A stretch of 64,000 nucleotides of DNA from Tateyamaria sp. Alg231-49 (lineage in GTDB: Bacteria; Pseudomonadota; Alphaproteobacteria; Rhodobacterales; Rhodobacteraceae): positions 248,001-312,000 of the forward strand of contig NZ_FRFA01000005.1 in NCBI RefSeq assembly GCF_900143535.1. The letters are read 5' to 3'. Shown here one piece after another: positions 27,324 through 37,145 of this stretch. The translations under genes and the position numbers were made by a program. How positions within the stretch are numbered: position 1 is the stretch's first letter; every line of letters begins with the position of its first letter. A model generated the notes under the pieces. That model ran no database searches, had not been told where the DNA came from, and saw only the letters and a program-made list of their open reading frames with translations.

Positions 27324-28664
27324 TCACGCTGACCCGACCGATCCGCGCAACAGTCCAAGCAGATCGCCAAAGCGGGTACCAGGGCGCAGCATCCGCGCCC
27401 GCATGTCCCAGATAGCGGCCTTGCGGTGCTCGGACAGGCCACCAGATATGGCATGAAACTTGGTTTCGACCTCAGACAAGGGCATCGGCGCCTCAGGCCC
27501 GCCACGAGCATGCACATCTCCCGACGACAGCACCCGCCCATCCACATGCGTCACCGTCACATCGGACCAGCGTCCCATGGGAAAGCGGTCGGAATGGCGG
27601 GGGTCTTCGGTGATGGTGATCTGTGGCAACACAGCTGCGACTGCGGCGTCGCGCAAGCCTGCGCCGGACACATGCTCGGGCCCAATCCGTCCATGGATCA
27701 GGCGCACAGCCAGAGCAAAACCAAGCGAATATTGTGCCTGCGACGTGGTCTCCGGCATGCCCGGAAACAGCGCAGCGGACTGCGCAAATGTATTGACCTG
27801 AATGCCTGCAATATCGTCGGCAGTCAGTTTATGCATGGCGATCAGGTCACCCAGCGCATCAAGGGCTGCGTGGGCCCACCGGCAGATCGGGTACGGTTTG
27901 ATGTAATTCTCTGTGATGGTCCAAGTCTGGCCCAGATCAGCCCAAAATGGGGCCGCCTCGGGCGCCTCAACCGTGATGGCGGGTGCACCTTCGAACCCGT
28001 CTTCGGCCATCAGCACGGCCATAGCGCCCACCAAGGCCCCCATGCCCGATCCGTCGTGCAGCATTGTGGGGTTCGCGATCTCGCGCATCATCTGGCTGCG
28101 TGGGCCGTGATACTCGGCAATCCCCAAGGCGTGCCGCAACTGTCCGGCGTTCATGCCCCGCAACCGGCAACCAAGGGCCGCAACCCCCAGCGCGTTCCAT
28201 GCACCCGATGTGTGATAGTCGCTCACAGTGGCGTGCAACGTGATGGCCGCGCGGGCCGACAGTTCATAAGACATCACAAGAGCGATCAAAGCGTCGCGCG
28301 CGCTCAGATCGGGCAGATGTTCGGCAAAGGCGCACAAGGCAGGCACAACTGCGCAGCCGATATGCCCCTTGGTCGGGTTGTACCCGTCATGGGCGTCCAG
28401 ATTGTCGATCTGTGTCGCCAAAGCAAACGAAGCACCGGGAATAGAGACGCTCCGCCCATCAAAAAGAAGCGGCGCGGCATCTTCAGGCCCGCCAGCGGAC
28501 ATGAACCGCACTGCATGATCCCGAGCGATCCTTGCAGGTGCGAGATCAACCGCCCCTGCCCCAACCCCCAGCGTGTCGATCAGCAACGTGGCTGCCATTT
28601 CGACTGCATCTTCTGGAATATCGACCGGATCGAGGGCGAAGGCGGCTATTTCGTCATAGGTCAT
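27324..28664 (-). CDS. MmgE/PrpD-family protein
   Basis: 446 aa. The family includes 2-methylcitrate dehydratase, cis-aconitate decarboxylase and iminodisuccinate epimerase relatives. Conserved blocks visible are the early LLIDTLGVGAGA, DAHDGYNPTKGHIGCAVVPA near residue 90 (with active-site Asp and His in most members) and NYIKPYPICRWAH near residue 275. No prp genes are nearby, so methylcitrate metabolism is not supported. The ATG at 28664 lacks a strong ribosome site; an upstream in-frame start at 28688 is possible. Confidence 0.88.
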   Translation of the reverse strand: MTYDEIAAFALDPVDIPEDAVEMAATLLIDTLGVGAGAVDLAPARIARDHAVRFMSAGGPEDAAPLLFDGRSVSIPGASFALATQIDNLDAHDGYNPTKGHIGCAVVPALCAFAEHLPDLSARDALIALVMSYELSARAAITLHATVSDYHTSGAWNALGVAALGCRLRGMNAGQLRHALGIAEYHGPRSQMMREIANPTMLHDGSGMGALVGAMAVLMAEDGFEGAPAITVEAPEAAPFWADLGQTWTITENYIKPYPICRWAHAALDALGDLIAMHKLTADDIAGIQVNTFAQSAALFPGMPETTSQAQYSLGFALAVRLIHGRIGPEHVSGAGLRDAAVAAVLPQITITEDPRHSDRFPMGRWSDVTVTHVDGRVLSSGDVHARGGPEAPMPLSEVETKFHAISGGLSEHRKAAIWDMRARMLRPGTRFGDLLGLLRGSVGSA

Positions 28665-28742
28665 CTCGTCAGCCTGACCCGACCTCACACAGCGCGCTGT
28701 CCCGTTCCCGACACAAGGGTCGCCCGTTCGCGACGTATCAGG

Positions 28743-28904
28743 TCAGCCGCGCTCTTCGGGCGGCACATCATCGTTCAGAAGGATGCGCGCAGCGTCTCCT
28801 GCCGGGTCGTCATACTGGTCATGGCGCAACGTCCAGACAAAGGCGAACAACGCGCCAAGGCCAAGGATCAGCGAACAGGGCACAAGGATGACAAGGATGT
28901 TCAT
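28743..28904 (-). CDS. ccoS: cbb3 oxidase assembly protein CcoS
   Basis: 53 aa, found by reading the minus strand after ccoI. It begins MNILVILVPCSLILGLGALF, a single membrane helix, followed by FVWTLRHDQYDDPAGDA, the W-x3-R-x-Q-YDD-x-x-G-D pattern typical of CcoS/FixS, and ends PPEERG. Its ATG overlaps the ccoI stop (ATGA). CcoS is needed to insert haem and copper cofactors into the CcoN subunit. It is the last gene of the ccoGHIS operon. Confidence 0.92.
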   Translation of the reverse strand: MNILVILVPCSLILGLGALFAFVWTLRHDQYDDPAGDAARILLNDDVPPEERG

Positions 28905-31033
28905 GGGCGGGCTCGCGTTCTGAGGGCGTTCAGGGTGACCGTAATCGAACTGGTCGACATGGCAAGGGCAGCCATCAGCGGTGTGGCAAAGCCAGCAAGC
29001 GCCAGCGGGATCGCGATCATATTATAAAGAGCAGCAAGGCCAAAGTTCTCAAGAATGCGCGCGCGGGCAGAGCGCGCGATGTGGATCACGTCCGGAATGC
29101 CAGACAGATGCTGGCCCAGCAGCACAACATCAGCAGCATTCTGACTGGCCTCAAGTGCAGTGCCGGGGGCGATGGAGGCCCAGGCCTGGGTCAGCGCCAA
29201 CGTGTCATTAAGCCCATCACCCACCATCAACACCTTTTTGCCCGCGTCCTGAAGGTCGTGGATCAAGGCCTGTTTGCGCTCGGGACTGACACTGGCATGC
29301 ACGTGTTCGACCTTGAGCATCTCAGCCATCCGATCTGCGTTGGCCTGACTGTCCCCGGTAAGCATATGCACCTCAAGGCCCATGTCCCGCAGCGCGCGCA
29401 ACGTGTCAGCCGCTTCGGGCAACGCGCGTTCGCGGCGTTCAAGCGCAAAGATATCGTCACCGAGTTGCAAAACGGTTCCGGAGCCTCGCCCAACCCAGCC
29501 ACTGTCACCGAGCGCGACCGGCATGTCTGCGAAAGTGCCTTTGATGCCAAGGCCCCGATGCTCGCTGATCTCGGTCACATCCGCCGCCGAAACGTCGGAC
29601 AGGGCAGACAGAACCGAACGGCTGAGGGGGTGGTCCGACGCCTCGGCCAGCGCCTTGAGCACGCCGCGCGCCTCTTGCGTCATGTCCGCACCCGGCACCA
29701 AGGCGCTGTCGCTCAGCGTGCCGGTCTTGTCAAAGACGACAGTGTCCACTTCGGCCAGACGCTCCAGCGCGGTTTCGGACTTCACCAAAACTCCGGCACG
29801 GAACAATCGCCCCGTCGCAACGGTAGAAACCGCAGGTACAGCCAACCCCAGCGCGCAGGGACATGTGATGATCAGCGTCGCAATGGCAATGGTAAGGGCG
29901 TGATAGATGTCGCCCGTCGCAAAGGACCAGCCAAGGAACGCAGCAAAGGACAGCCCGTGCACAAGTGGCGCGTAGATACCGGCGGCTTGGGTGGCAAGGC
30001 TGGTGTAGCGGCTGCGCGCGCCTTCGGCGACGCTGGCAAGATGGATCAGGCGGCGCAGGGTGGACCCGGCGGCATCCACTGTGGTGCGCAAGGTTATGGG
30101 CCCGCTCAGCATGACTTCGCCCGCAGACAGAACCGCGCCCTCAGACACTGCGATGGCGTCGCTTTCACCACTGAGTGCACTGCGGTCCACCTGCGCCTCA
30201 GACGCCAACAGAACGCCATCCACCGGGACGCGGGCACCGGCAGCCAGCCATAGGGTGTCGCCTGCCTTGATCTCATCCACCGGACAACTGACGCGGCTAT
30301 CTCCGGTCACACGGATCACGCGGTTCGGCTCCAGTGCCGCCAAATCCGCCGCCGCAGACCGGGCCGCGCGACGCATACGGGTCTCAAGCACGCGGCCACC
30401 CAGCAGGAAGAAAGTCAGCGACAAAGCCGCATCAAAATAAGCGTGTTCACCGCCCACGCTTGTCTCATAGAGGGACAGGCCACAGGCCAGCACAATCGCC
30501 AGCGAAATCGGCACGTCCATATTCAGACGCCAAACGCGCAACGCGCTCCACGCCGAGACAAAGAATGGCTGCGCACAAAACAGCGCGGCTGGCAGTGCAA
30601 TAGTGGCGGCGATCCAATGCAAGAAATCGCGCGTGCTGTCCGTGGCCCCTGACCAGACAGCAACAGACAAAAGCATCACGTTCATCATCGCAAAACCAGC
30701 GATGCCAAGGCGCAGCATAAGCCCATCATCAGAGGTTTTGTTTTGCGCCGCACGCGCCTCGTGGGCCTCAAACCCGATCCCTGCAAGGGCACTGACCCAA
30801 GGGGCCGGGTCGGCCTCGGGCGTGGCGGTGATGGCAACGCGCTTGCGGCTGAGGTTGACGCGCGCCGCTGCGATATCAGGGCGCGCATTCAGCAAGGTTT
30901 CGACGGCCTGAATACAGGCGGAACAATGAATGGTGGGAAGGATCAGCTCATGGGTCGGCACACCCCCGCGCGCCGCATTGGACGCCGCCATGGGCGCGCC
31001 TGCGACGCAACCGGGGCAGCTTGCCAATGTCAT
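28901..31033 (-). CDS. ccoI: Copper-translocating P1B-type ATPase CcoI
   Basis: 710 aa inner-membrane copper pump. The N-terminal cytosolic metal-binding motif is HCSACIQAVE, the intramembrane copper site is TCPCALGLAVP, the phosphorylation site is DKTGTL and the hinge is GDGLNDTLAL. An extra short Cys-x2-Cys (SCPGC) occurs at residues 6-9. CcoI/FixI exports copper for the CuB centre of cbb3 oxidase. ATGA overlaps with both ccoH upstream and ccoS downstream show tight translational coupling. Confidence 0.95.
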   Translation of the reverse strand: MTLASCPGCVAGAPMAASNAARGGVPTHELILPTIHCSACIQAVETLLNARPDIAAARVNLSRKRVAITATPEADPAPWVSALAGIGFEAHEARAAQNKTSDDGLMLRLGIAGFAMMNVMLLSVAVWSGATDSTRDFLHWIAATIALPAALFCAQPFFVSAWSALRVWRLNMDVPISLAIVLACGLSLYETSVGGEHAYFDAALSLTFFLLGGRVLETRMRRAARSAAADLAALEPNRVIRVTGDSRVSCPVDEIKAGDTLWLAAGARVPVDGVLLASEAQVDRSALSGESDAIAVSEGAVLSAGEVMLSGPITLRTTVDAAGSTLRRLIHLASVAEGARSRYTSLATQAAGIYAPLVHGLSFAAFLGWSFATGDIYHALTIAIATLIITCPCALGLAVPAVSTVATGRLFRAGVLVKSETALERLAEVDTVVFDKTGTLSDSALVPGADMTQEARGVLKALAEASDHPLSRSVLSALSDVSAADVTEISEHRGLGIKGTFADMPVALGDSGWVGRGSGTVLQLGDDIFALERRERALPEAADTLRALRDMGLEVHMLTGDSQANADRMAEMLKVEHVHASVSPERKQALIHDLQDAGKKVLMVGDGLNDTLALTQAWASIAPGTALEASQNAADVVLLGQHLSGIPDVIHIARSARARILENFGLAALYNMIAIPLALAGFATPLMAALAMSTSSITVTLNALRTRARP

Positions 31034-31485
31034 GGGGCGATCCGTACGATCACGCGCTGACGAAAGGCCGTGCCATCGGGTGCCTCAGCCGCCAGCCGCA
31101 GATTCCAGTTGCCCGCACCAAGTGCAGGGATATCCGCGACAAAACGGGTGCCGTCGTGCAGGAACTCCGGTGTGATATCCTCCCCCACATGGGTGGCGCG
31201 GCCCAGCGTCGCGGACTTGATATGGGCCACAACCGGACCGATGGCATCGTCGATCAACAGGTGCAACTCTCCGTCCGTGACGTCTGCCGACACCGTCCAG
31301 CCCAGCGCCTCTTGCGCGGCCCGGTCGTCATCAAACGCCTGGCTGACCACATAGGAATTTCGGGTCTCAAGGCCCGGAAAGGTCGCGACCGCCTGAAAGG
31401 CCAGTGTCAGGTTCACGCCGATGATCACGGTAAAGGCGGCGCCAAAGATCGCCAGAACATGCCAGCCGGTCAGTTGCTTTGTCAT
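31030..31485 (-). CDS. ccoH: FixH/CcoH family assembly protein
   Basis: 151 aa with one N-terminal membrane helix (TGWHVLAIFGAAFTVIIGVN) and a periplasmic domain ending GTAFRQRVIVRIAP. Length, topology and position between ccoG and ccoI identify it as CcoH/FixH, required for stability of the cbb3 complex. It starts seven bases after the ccoG stop, and its stop overlaps the ccoI start. Confidence 0.92.
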   Translation of the reverse strand: MTKQLTGWHVLAIFGAAFTVIIGVNLTLAFQAVATFPGLETRNSYVVSQAFDDDRAAQEALGWTVSADVTDGELHLLIDDAIGPVVAHIKSATLGRATHVGEDITPEFLHDGTRFVADIPALGAGNWNLRLAAEAPDGTAFRQRVIVRIAP

Positions 31486-31491
31486 GGTGGC

Positions 31492-32925
31492 CTACCCTTT
31501 TCCGTTAAAGATGGTGGCGACGCCTGCACGGTCGTCTGTTTCGATGTCTTCGACCCACAGACGCAGATCAGTGATTTCGGCATCCGCTGCGGCATCCTGT
31601 GGGCGCGCAATCACGTAGACACGGGCCTGCAAAGTCTCGTTGGCAGGGACAGTCACGTGGTTGGGTACGGCCCCCGTCGTTTCAACATCAATGCGCAGAA
31701 TGTCGTCCGAAGTGAGCATGACGCGGAACTCGCGGTCATCGGCCGTCAGATTGCGAATACGCAGCGTGTAGGTATTGCGCACTGACCCATCCGACAAGGT
31801 GACAAACTGCGGATTGCGGATCGGCTCCACCGTCAGGTCGATGTCCGACCGAACAAACAGCGCATAGACAAGCGCGACGCCAATCAGGCTCCACATCGCG
31901 GTATAAAGGATCGTGCGCGGGCGCAGAACGTGCTGCCACAAGGGGCGCGGTGGCGCGCCCGCGGTTTCGCGTTCTTCGTCGGCAAGGGCAAGGTAGTCGA
32001 TAAGGCCACGCGGTTTGCCGATCTTTTCCATTATGTCGTCACAGGCATCAATGCACAGCGCACAGGTGATACACTCCATCTGCTGCCCGTCGCGAATGTC
32101 GATACCAGCAGGGCAAACGTTGACGCAGGCCATGCAGTCGATGCAATCGCCCAAGTTTTCCGCGCCTTCGGCTTTGCGATGCTTGCCGCGCGGCTCGCCG
32201 CGCCAGTGGCGATAGGCGACCGTCAGCGTGTCATTGTCCATCATCGCCGCCTGAATACGCGGCCAGGGGCACATGTAGTTGCAGACCTGCTCGCGCATGA
32301 AACCGCCAAAGACGAACGTGGTCGTAGCAAGGATAAACACGGTCGAATAGGCCACCAGCGGCGCATTGAACGTGAACAAATCAACAAGCAGCGTGGGTGC
32401 GTCCGCAAAGTAAAACACCCAAGCCCCGCCCGTCGCCAACGCAATGACGAACCAGACAGCCCACTTGGTAATACGCAACCGCGCCTTGCGGGCAGACCAT
32501 TTTGCATTCCAAAGGCGGACCCGCGCGTTGCGGTCTCCTTCGATCCAGCGCTCCACAAGGATAAACAAGTCGGTCCAGACCGTCTGTGGGCAAGCATAGC
32601 CGCACCAAACCCGGCCAAGCGCCGAGGTGAACAGGAAAAGTCCCAGACCAGCCATGATCAAAAGGCCCGCAACGAAGTAGAATTCGTGGGGCCAAATCTC
32701 GATCCAGAAGAAATAAAACCTGCGCCCCGCCAGATCGATCAGGACGGCCTGATCAGGCAGGTTGGGGCCTCGGTCCCAGCGGATGAAGGGGGTCAGATAG
32801 TAGATGGCAAGGGTCACACCCATGATCCACCACTTGAGCGTGCGATAGCCGCCTTTGACGCGCCGAGGAAAGATCGGCTCGCGCGCAGCATAAAGGGCGG
32901 GCGGTGTGTCCGGTGTTTGTGTCAT
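31492..32925 (-). CDS. ccoG: cbb3 oxidase accessory protein CcoG (RdxA/FixG-type, iron-sulfur)
   Basis: 477 aa. About five membrane helices surround a double [4Fe-4S] ferredoxin segment: CIDCMACVNVCPAGID and CITCALCIDACDD near residues 250-285. A C-terminal Ig-like domain follows (IDLTVEPIRNPQFVTLSDG). CcoG reduces Cu(II) for delivery to the cbb3 oxidase. The ATG at 32925 is used; a TTG two codons upstream is in frame. An FNR-type box lies 54 bases upstream. Confidence 0.94.
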   Translation of the reverse strand: MTQTPDTPPALYAAREPIFPRRVKGGYRTLKWWIMGVTLAIYYLTPFIRWDRGPNLPDQAVLIDLAGRRFYFFWIEIWPHEFYFVAGLLIMAGLGLFLFTSALGRVWCGYACPQTVWTDLFILVERWIEGDRNARVRLWNAKWSARKARLRITKWAVWFVIALATGGAWVFYFADAPTLLVDLFTFNAPLVAYSTVFILATTTFVFGGFMREQVCNYMCPWPRIQAAMMDNDTLTVAYRHWRGEPRGKHRKAEGAENLGDCIDCMACVNVCPAGIDIRDGQQMECITCALCIDACDDIMEKIGKPRGLIDYLALADEERETAGAPPRPLWQHVLRPRTILYTAMWSLIGVALVYALFVRSDIDLTVEPIRNPQFVTLSDGSVRNTYTLRIRNLTADDREFRVMLTSDDILRIDVETTGAVPNHVTVPANETLQARVYVIARPQDAAADAEITDLRLWVEDIETDDRAGVATIFNGKG

Positions 32926-32978
32926 ATTCAACTGTCCTGTTCGTTATACCACATTGCAGATGAATTGGGATGATTGCT

Positions 32979-32992
32979 TTGACTTGGATCAA
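32979..32992. promoter_or_regulatory. FNR box upstream of ccoG
   Basis: TTGACTTGGATCAA, one mismatch from TTGAT-N4-ATCAA. It lies in the 191-base gap between ccoP and ccoG and should drive ccoGHIS under low oxygen. Confidence 0.8.
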
Positions 32993-33069
32993 CAGGACCC
33001 AATAATGGTCCCGGCCCCTGCTAGGTACGAACAGGACAGGGGCCGGGTTGGCTACGCTCCTCCCATGGG

Positions 33070-33087
33070 GGGGCAAGTAATTGCCCC
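33070..33087. repeat. Hairpin after ccoP
   Basis: GGGGCAA/TTGCCCC stem with a four-base loop, 30 bases beyond the ccoP stop on the minus strand. No T run follows. Candidate end structure or weak terminator of the ccoNOQP transcript. Confidence 0.45.
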
Positions 33088-33116
33088 ATCGCAGCGCAGC
33101 CTATTGGCGGACCGGC

Positions 33117-33989
33117 TTATTCGCCGCCGCCAAGCTGGTGGAGATAAAGCGTGACCGCTTTGATCTCTGTTTCGTCCAGACGCGGGCCCCATGCGGGCAT
33201 GACGCCAAAGCGCGAGTAAGTGATTGTCTCTGTCAGGGTGTCGCGGTCCCCGCCATAGAGCCAGATCGCGTCCGTCAGGTTGGGCGCTCCCAACTCACGG
33301 ATGCCCTCACCAGCGTCGCCGTGGCAGGCCGTGCATTGTTCGACGAACAACGGCGCCCCCTGTTCGGCAAGGCCAGCATCATGCTCCTGACCGGATATCG
33401 ACAGCACGTATTCCACCGACGCCGCGATTTCCTCTTTTTCAAAGATGTCGCCAAAGGCGGGCATCTCTGTCCAACGGGCATCAGGGTCGGTTTCGTTGCG
33501 AATGCCGTGACGCACAGTGTACTCGATGTCGTCCAGCGTGCCGCCCCACAACCAGTCATCGTCCAGCAGGTTGGGATAGCCTGCCGCCTGCACACCGGCC
33601 GCACCCGATCCGTGACATTGCGAGCAATTGGCAAGGAAGACAGACGCCCCTCCGGCCACGCCGTAGCGGTACGCCGGATCATCAGGGGCCAATGCAGCCA
33701 AATCCGCCGAAGCCAGACGCATGGACACTTCGGCATTCTGTGCCTCGACCACTGCGATCTGTTCGACCACCTCGGCGCGGGTCGAATACCCCAGCACCCC
33801 GGACGTGGCAGAGTTGATCATCGGCCAGGCTGGAAAGGCGATTGTGTAGGCAACACCCCACACAATCGTGCCGTAAAAGCACCACAGCCACCAGCGCGGC
33901 AATGGGTTGTTCAATTCTTTGATCCCGTCCCAGTCATGGCCGGTCGTATCGACGCCGGTTGCGTCATCTATGTCTTTTTGGTCAGCCAT
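33117..33989 (-). CDS. ccoP: cbb3-type cytochrome c oxidase subunit III (dihaem cytochrome c)
   Basis: 290 aa membrane-anchored dihaem cytochrome. A membrane helix near residues 32-56 follows the short N-terminus. Two haem-binding motifs are present: NCSQCHG in the middle and QCTACHG in the C-terminal half, each with later Met ligands (for example EMPAFGD and VMPAWGP). It passes electrons to CcoO and CcoN. The start overlaps the ccoQ stop by one base. Last gene of ccoNOQP. Confidence 0.96.
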   Translation of the reverse strand: MADQKDIDDATGVDTTGHDWDGIKELNNPLPRWWLWCFYGTIVWGVAYTIAFPAWPMINSATSGVLGYSTRAEVVEQIAVVEAQNAEVSMRLASADLAALAPDDPAYRYGVAGGASVFLANCSQCHGSGAAGVQAAGYPNLLDDDWLWGGTLDDIEYTVRHGIRNETDPDARWTEMPAFGDIFEKEEIAASVEYVLSISGQEHDAGLAEQGAPLFVEQCTACHGDAGEGIRELGAPNLTDAIWLYGGDRDTLTETITYSRFGVMPAWGPRLDETEIKAVTLYLHQLGGGE

Positions 33990-34174
33990 TACTTGGCCTC
34001 CATGTCTTGGGATTGGACCTCGCCATCATTGCGAAAGGGAATGTTGGCGGCGTCTTCGTTGGCGGCCCGCGCACTGGGGCGGAATGCATACAGACACGCG
34101 GCGATGTAAAAAATCACCATCGCAAGCAGCACCCAGCTGTCAGCAAGTTCGCGCAGGAAAGAATAGGTATCCAT
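33989..34174 (-). CDS. ccoQ: cbb3 oxidase subunit CcoQ
   Basis: 61 aa. One membrane helix (SWVLLAMVIFYIAACLYAFRP) and a polar tail with NIPFRNDGEV, standard for CcoQ/FixQ, which stabilises the assembled oxidase. It sits between ccoO and ccoP, 14 bases after the ccoO stop, in the usual NOQP order. Confidence 0.93.
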   Translation of the reverse strand: MDTYSFLRELADSWVLLAMVIFYIAACLYAFRPSARAANEDAANIPFRNDGEVQSQDMEAK

Positions 34175-34188
34175 GGTTCAGTCCTCCG

Positions 34189-34914
34189 TTAACGGCTTGC
34201 GTCTGGGGTGAAGGTCGAAAAGTCGACCAGTGTGCCCAGCATTTGCAGGTAAGCGATCAGCGCATCCATCTCGGTCAGTTCAGGCTGACCATCAAAGTTG
34301 GACACGACCGCACCGGGATACCGCTCAACAGTAGCATCCCAATCCGAGTCCGGATCACCCTGCGCCTTGAAGTCGAACAGCGCGTTTTCGATCATCTCTT
34401 CGGTGTAGGGAACGCCGACGAATGCATGCGTGCGCACCAGATCTTCGATGTGCTCGCCATCGATCCGCGTGCGTCCAAGGAACTCATACTTTGGCATGAT
34501 CGATTCCGGCACGACGGATTGCGGATCGTTCAGGTGATCCACATGCCATGCGTCCGAATACCGCCCACCCACGCGCGCCAGATCAGGCCCGGTGCGTTTG
34601 GATCCCCACTGGTGCGGGTGGTCGTACATCGACTCCGCGGCCAGTGAATAGTGCCCATAGCGTTCCACCTCGTCGCGCATGGGGCGGATCATCTGCGAGT
34701 GGCACACATAGCACCCCTCACGGACATAGATGTCCCGTCCCGCCAGCTCCAAGGGGCTGTAAGGGCGCATGCCTTCCACCTCTTCGATTGTGTTTTCGAG
34801 GTAGAAGAGGGGCGCGATTTCCACGATCCCCCCGATGGAGACCACCAGAAGCGAACCAACGAACAAGAGCGTTGGGCTGCGTTCAAGGGCTTTGTGTTTG
34901 TCCAGAAAGGCCAT
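34189..34914 (-). CDS. ccoO: cbb3-type cytochrome c oxidase subunit II (monohaem cytochrome c)
   Basis: 241 aa. N-terminal anchor helix ([17 protein letters not shown]), then the covalent haem site [12 protein letters not shown] near residue 70, with the distal Met provided by [10 protein letters not shown]. The C-terminal [13 protein letters not shown] is the usual end. It relays electrons from CcoP to CcoN. It follows ccoN by 12 bases. Confidence 0.96.
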   Translation of the reverse strand: MAFLDKHKALERSPTLLFVGSLLVVSIGGIVEIAPLFYLENTIEEVEGMRPYSPLELAGRDIYVREGCYVCHSQMIRPMRDEVERYGHYSLAAESMYDHPHQWGSKRTGPDLARVGGRYSDAWHVDHLNDPQSVVPESIMPKYEFLGRTRIDGEHIEDLVRTHAFVGVPYTEEMIENALFDFKAQGDPDSDWDATVERYPGAVVSNFDGQPELTEMDALIAYLQMLGTLVDFSTFTPDASR

Positions 34915-34926
34915 TTTCGCTCTCCT

Positions 34927-36537
34927 TTACGCAGCTTGAGGGGTTTGTGCGGGTGGGGTGGCCACTGCGACGGGTTTGCCGCCGCGAATGGTCATCCACA
35001 TGTTCCACACCATGATGATACCGCCTACGAGATAGAGAACCCCGCCCAGACCACGCACAACATACATCGGGAACTTCGCGCTCACGGTGTCAGCGAAAGA
35101 GTTCACGAGGAACCCTTGGGCATCAACTTCACGCCACATCAGGCCTTCCATGATACCGGTGACCCACATGGACGCCGCATAAAGCACGATGCCAATGGTC
35201 GCGAGCCAGAAGTGCCAGTCGATGGCCTTCATCGAGTACATCTGTGCCCGGCCCCACAGTCTTGGTGTGAGGAAGTACAGAGCCCCAAAGGTGATCATGC
35301 CGTTCCAGCCAAGTGCGCCAGAATGAACGTGACCAATCGTCCAGTCGGTGTAGTGCGACAGCGAGTTCACAGCGCGGATCGACATCATCGGACCTTCAAA
35401 GGTGGACATGCCGTAGAACGCGAGGCTGATCACCATCATCCGGATGATCGGATCGGTGCGCAACTTGTCCCACGCGCCTTGCAGCGTCATCAGACCGTTG
35501 ATCATACCACCCCAGCTCGGCATCCACAGGATGATCGAGAACACCATGCCAAGGGTCGACGCCCAGTCTGGCAGGGCGGTGTAATGCAAGTGGTGCGGAC
35601 CTGCCCAAATATATAGAAAGATCAGCGCCCAAAAGTGGATGATGCTGAGCTTGTAGCTATAAACAGGACGCTCAGCCTGTTTGGGGATGAAGTAGTACAT
35701 CATTCCCAGAAACCCGGCTGTCAGGAAGAAACCAACCGCGTTGTGGCCATACCACCACTGTGTCATCGCATCCTGCACACCCGAGAACACTTGCACCGAT
35801 TTGGAGCCCAGAAGGGAGACCGGAATGCTCAGGTTGTTGACGATGTGCAGCATCGCAACGGTGATGATGAACGACAAAAGGAACCAGTTGGCGACGTATA
35901 TGTGTTTCTCTCGCCGCTTGAAGATGGTGCCAAGGTAGACCGCCAGAAAAGAGACCCAGACGACAGTCAGCCAGATGTCGACATACCACTCAGGCTCGGC
36001 ATATTCCTTGGATTGCGTCGCGCCCAGCAGATACCCGGTGGCGGCCAGCACAATGAACAGCTGATAGCCCCAGAACACGAACCACGCGAGGTTGCCGCCC
36101 CAAAGGCGCGCACCGCACGTCCGTTGGACGATATAGAACGAGGACATGATCAAAGCGTTGCCCCCAAAAGCAAAAATCACCGCACTGGTGTGCAGTGGGC
36201 GCAATCGTCCGAAATTTGTAAAAGGTTGGCCCCAGTCAAAATTGAGCGCCGGAAAGGCCAGCTGGAAGGCGATAAAAACCCCCGCCAGAAACCCGACGAC
36301 CCCCCAGAACCCCGTGGCGATAACGCCTGCGCGTACAACGCTGTCAAGGTAACCGGTGTCGTCTACAACCGCTTTTGTGTTTCCGATCTGGCGTACCTGC
36401 CAGATGAACATTCCGCCGGCGATCACCATAATCAGCGCAGCGTGCACTTTGTAGGCCAGATCATGTCCCCAGTCCGCTGCAATAGCAGCAAGAATGGCAA
36501 TCAAGCCAAGTGCAATCAGTTTGACATAATCTAACAT
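34927..36537 (-). CDS. ccoN: cbb3-type cytochrome c oxidase catalytic subunit I
   Basis: 536 aa with 12 or more membrane helices. Haem and CuB ligands are seen in [22 protein letters not shown] (with the cross-linked-type Tyr nearby), [13 protein letters not shown] and [14 protein letters not shown]. The enzyme reduces oxygen to water with high affinity under microaerobic conditions and pumps protons. An FNR box 94-107 bases upstream and a TATCAC -10 element support FnrL activation. First gene of ccoNOQP. Confidence 0.97.
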   Translation of the reverse strand: MLDYVKLIALGLIAILAAIAADWGHDLAYKVHAALIMVIAGGMFIWQVRQIGNTKAVVDDTGYLDSVVRAGVIATGFWGVVGFLAGVFIAFQLAFPALNFDWGQPFTNFGRLRPLHTSAVIFAFGGNALIMSSFYIVQRTCGARLWGGNLAWFVFWGYQLFIVLAATGYLLGATQSKEYAEPEWYVDIWLTVVWVSFLAVYLGTIFKRREKHIYVANWFLLSFIITVAMLHIVNNLSIPVSLLGSKSVQVFSGVQDAMTQWWYGHNAVGFFLTAGFLGMMYYFIPKQAERPVYSYKLSIIHFWALIFLYIWAGPHHLHYTALPDWASTLGMVFSIILWMPSWGGMINGLMTLQGAWDKLRTDPIIRMMVISLAFYGMSTFEGPMMSIRAVNSLSHYTDWTIGHVHSGALGWNGMITFGALYFLTPRLWGRAQMYSMKAIDWHFWLATIGIVLYAASMWVTGIMEGLMWREVDAQGFLVNSFADTVSAKFPMYVVRGLGGVLYLVGGIIMVWNMWMTIRGGKPVAVATPPAQTPQAA

Positions 36538-36630
36538 GAGACTTCCTTTGTCGTTTTGCGCGGCCCCTGAATGAGGGGCTGCACACCTGTTCGCAATTAT
36601 CGGTGATAAAGCGGTGCAGGAACACCCGCG

Positions 36631-36644
36631 TTGATCTGGATCAA
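36631..36644. promoter_or_regulatory. FNR box of the ccoN promoter
   Basis: TTGATCTGGATCAA, a perfect TTGAT-N4-ATCAA. If centred at -41.5, the transcript would start near 36596, and the minus strand shows TATCAC at 36603-36608, exactly in -10 position. It lies in the 118-base gap between the usp stop and ccoN. Confidence 0.9.
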
Positions 36645-36655
36645 GGCGGTGTCGA

Positions 36656-37063
36656 TTAACGGATCACATGCACCGCGCAATGTGCATGACGCACGACCCA
36701 AGCCGCCGTCGATCCAAGCAGAATGTCGGACATGACAGGTCGGTGCGAGGGGATGACGATGCAGTCGACCCCGGTTTCATCGGCCCAGTTTGTGATGCTG
36801 CGCCCTGTGGGTCCGTCAATGACCACAACACGGGCGTTCGCAACATCGCCCAGCAATTCGGTCAGTTTGGCGCGTGCTGCGTCGCGAGTCTCAGACACGA
36901 ACGTGGCTGGAACATAGTCGGTGACGTAGACGGGCACTTGCTCCATGACGTGCAAAAAGGTGATTGTCGCCCCTTCGCCTGCGATCCGGTTGGCGATGTC
37001 GATGGCACCGGCCACGTCCTTTTGTGCGTCAAACGCAACTGGAATCAGAATGTTTTTGTACAC
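36656..37063 (-). CDS. Universal stress protein (UspA family)
   Basis: 135 aa with a GTG start supported by AAGGGGA seven bases upstream. It begins [12 protein letters not shown], the standard UspA beta-1 strand. The C-terminal ATP-binding G-x2-G-x9-G-S pattern is altered: only [24 protein letters not shown] with LLGSTA is conserved. It lies between fnrL and ccoN and has its own FNR box, so it probably acts in low-oxygen survival. Single-domain cytoplasmic protein. Confidence 0.93.
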   Translation of the reverse strand: MYKNILIPVAFDAQKDVAGAIDIANRIAGEGATITFLHVMEQVPVYVTDYVPATFVSETRDAARAKLTELLGDVANARVVVIDGPTGRSITNWADETGVDCIVIPSHRPVMSDILLGSTAAWVVRHAHCAVHVIR

Positions 37064-37124
37064 GGAAGTCCCCTTCGTCCTTAGCTTTGGTCAAAAGGGA
37101 TAGAACGTGGTGGGCGCGCTTGCG

Positions 37125-37138
37125 TTGATGTGAATCAA
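37125..37138. promoter_or_regulatory. FNR box upstream of the universal stress gene
   Basis: TTGATGTGAATCAA, a perfect TTGAT-N4-ATCAA, 62-75 bases before the usp start. A -41.5 class II fit puts the start near 37090 with TATCCC at 37097-37102 on the minus strand as the -10 element. Confidence 0.88.
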
Positions 37139-37145
37139 TCAGGGA

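Noticed and set aside
27426-29027. 533-codon plus-strand frame across the MmgE/PrpD, ccoS and ccoI region
   Set aside because: Antisense to three well-supported genes, with low-complexity His/Arg/Gln composition and no motif.
29081-30253. 390-codon plus-strand frame antisense to ccoI
   Set aside because: The ccoI frame carries every P-type ATPase motif; the antisense translation has none of any family.
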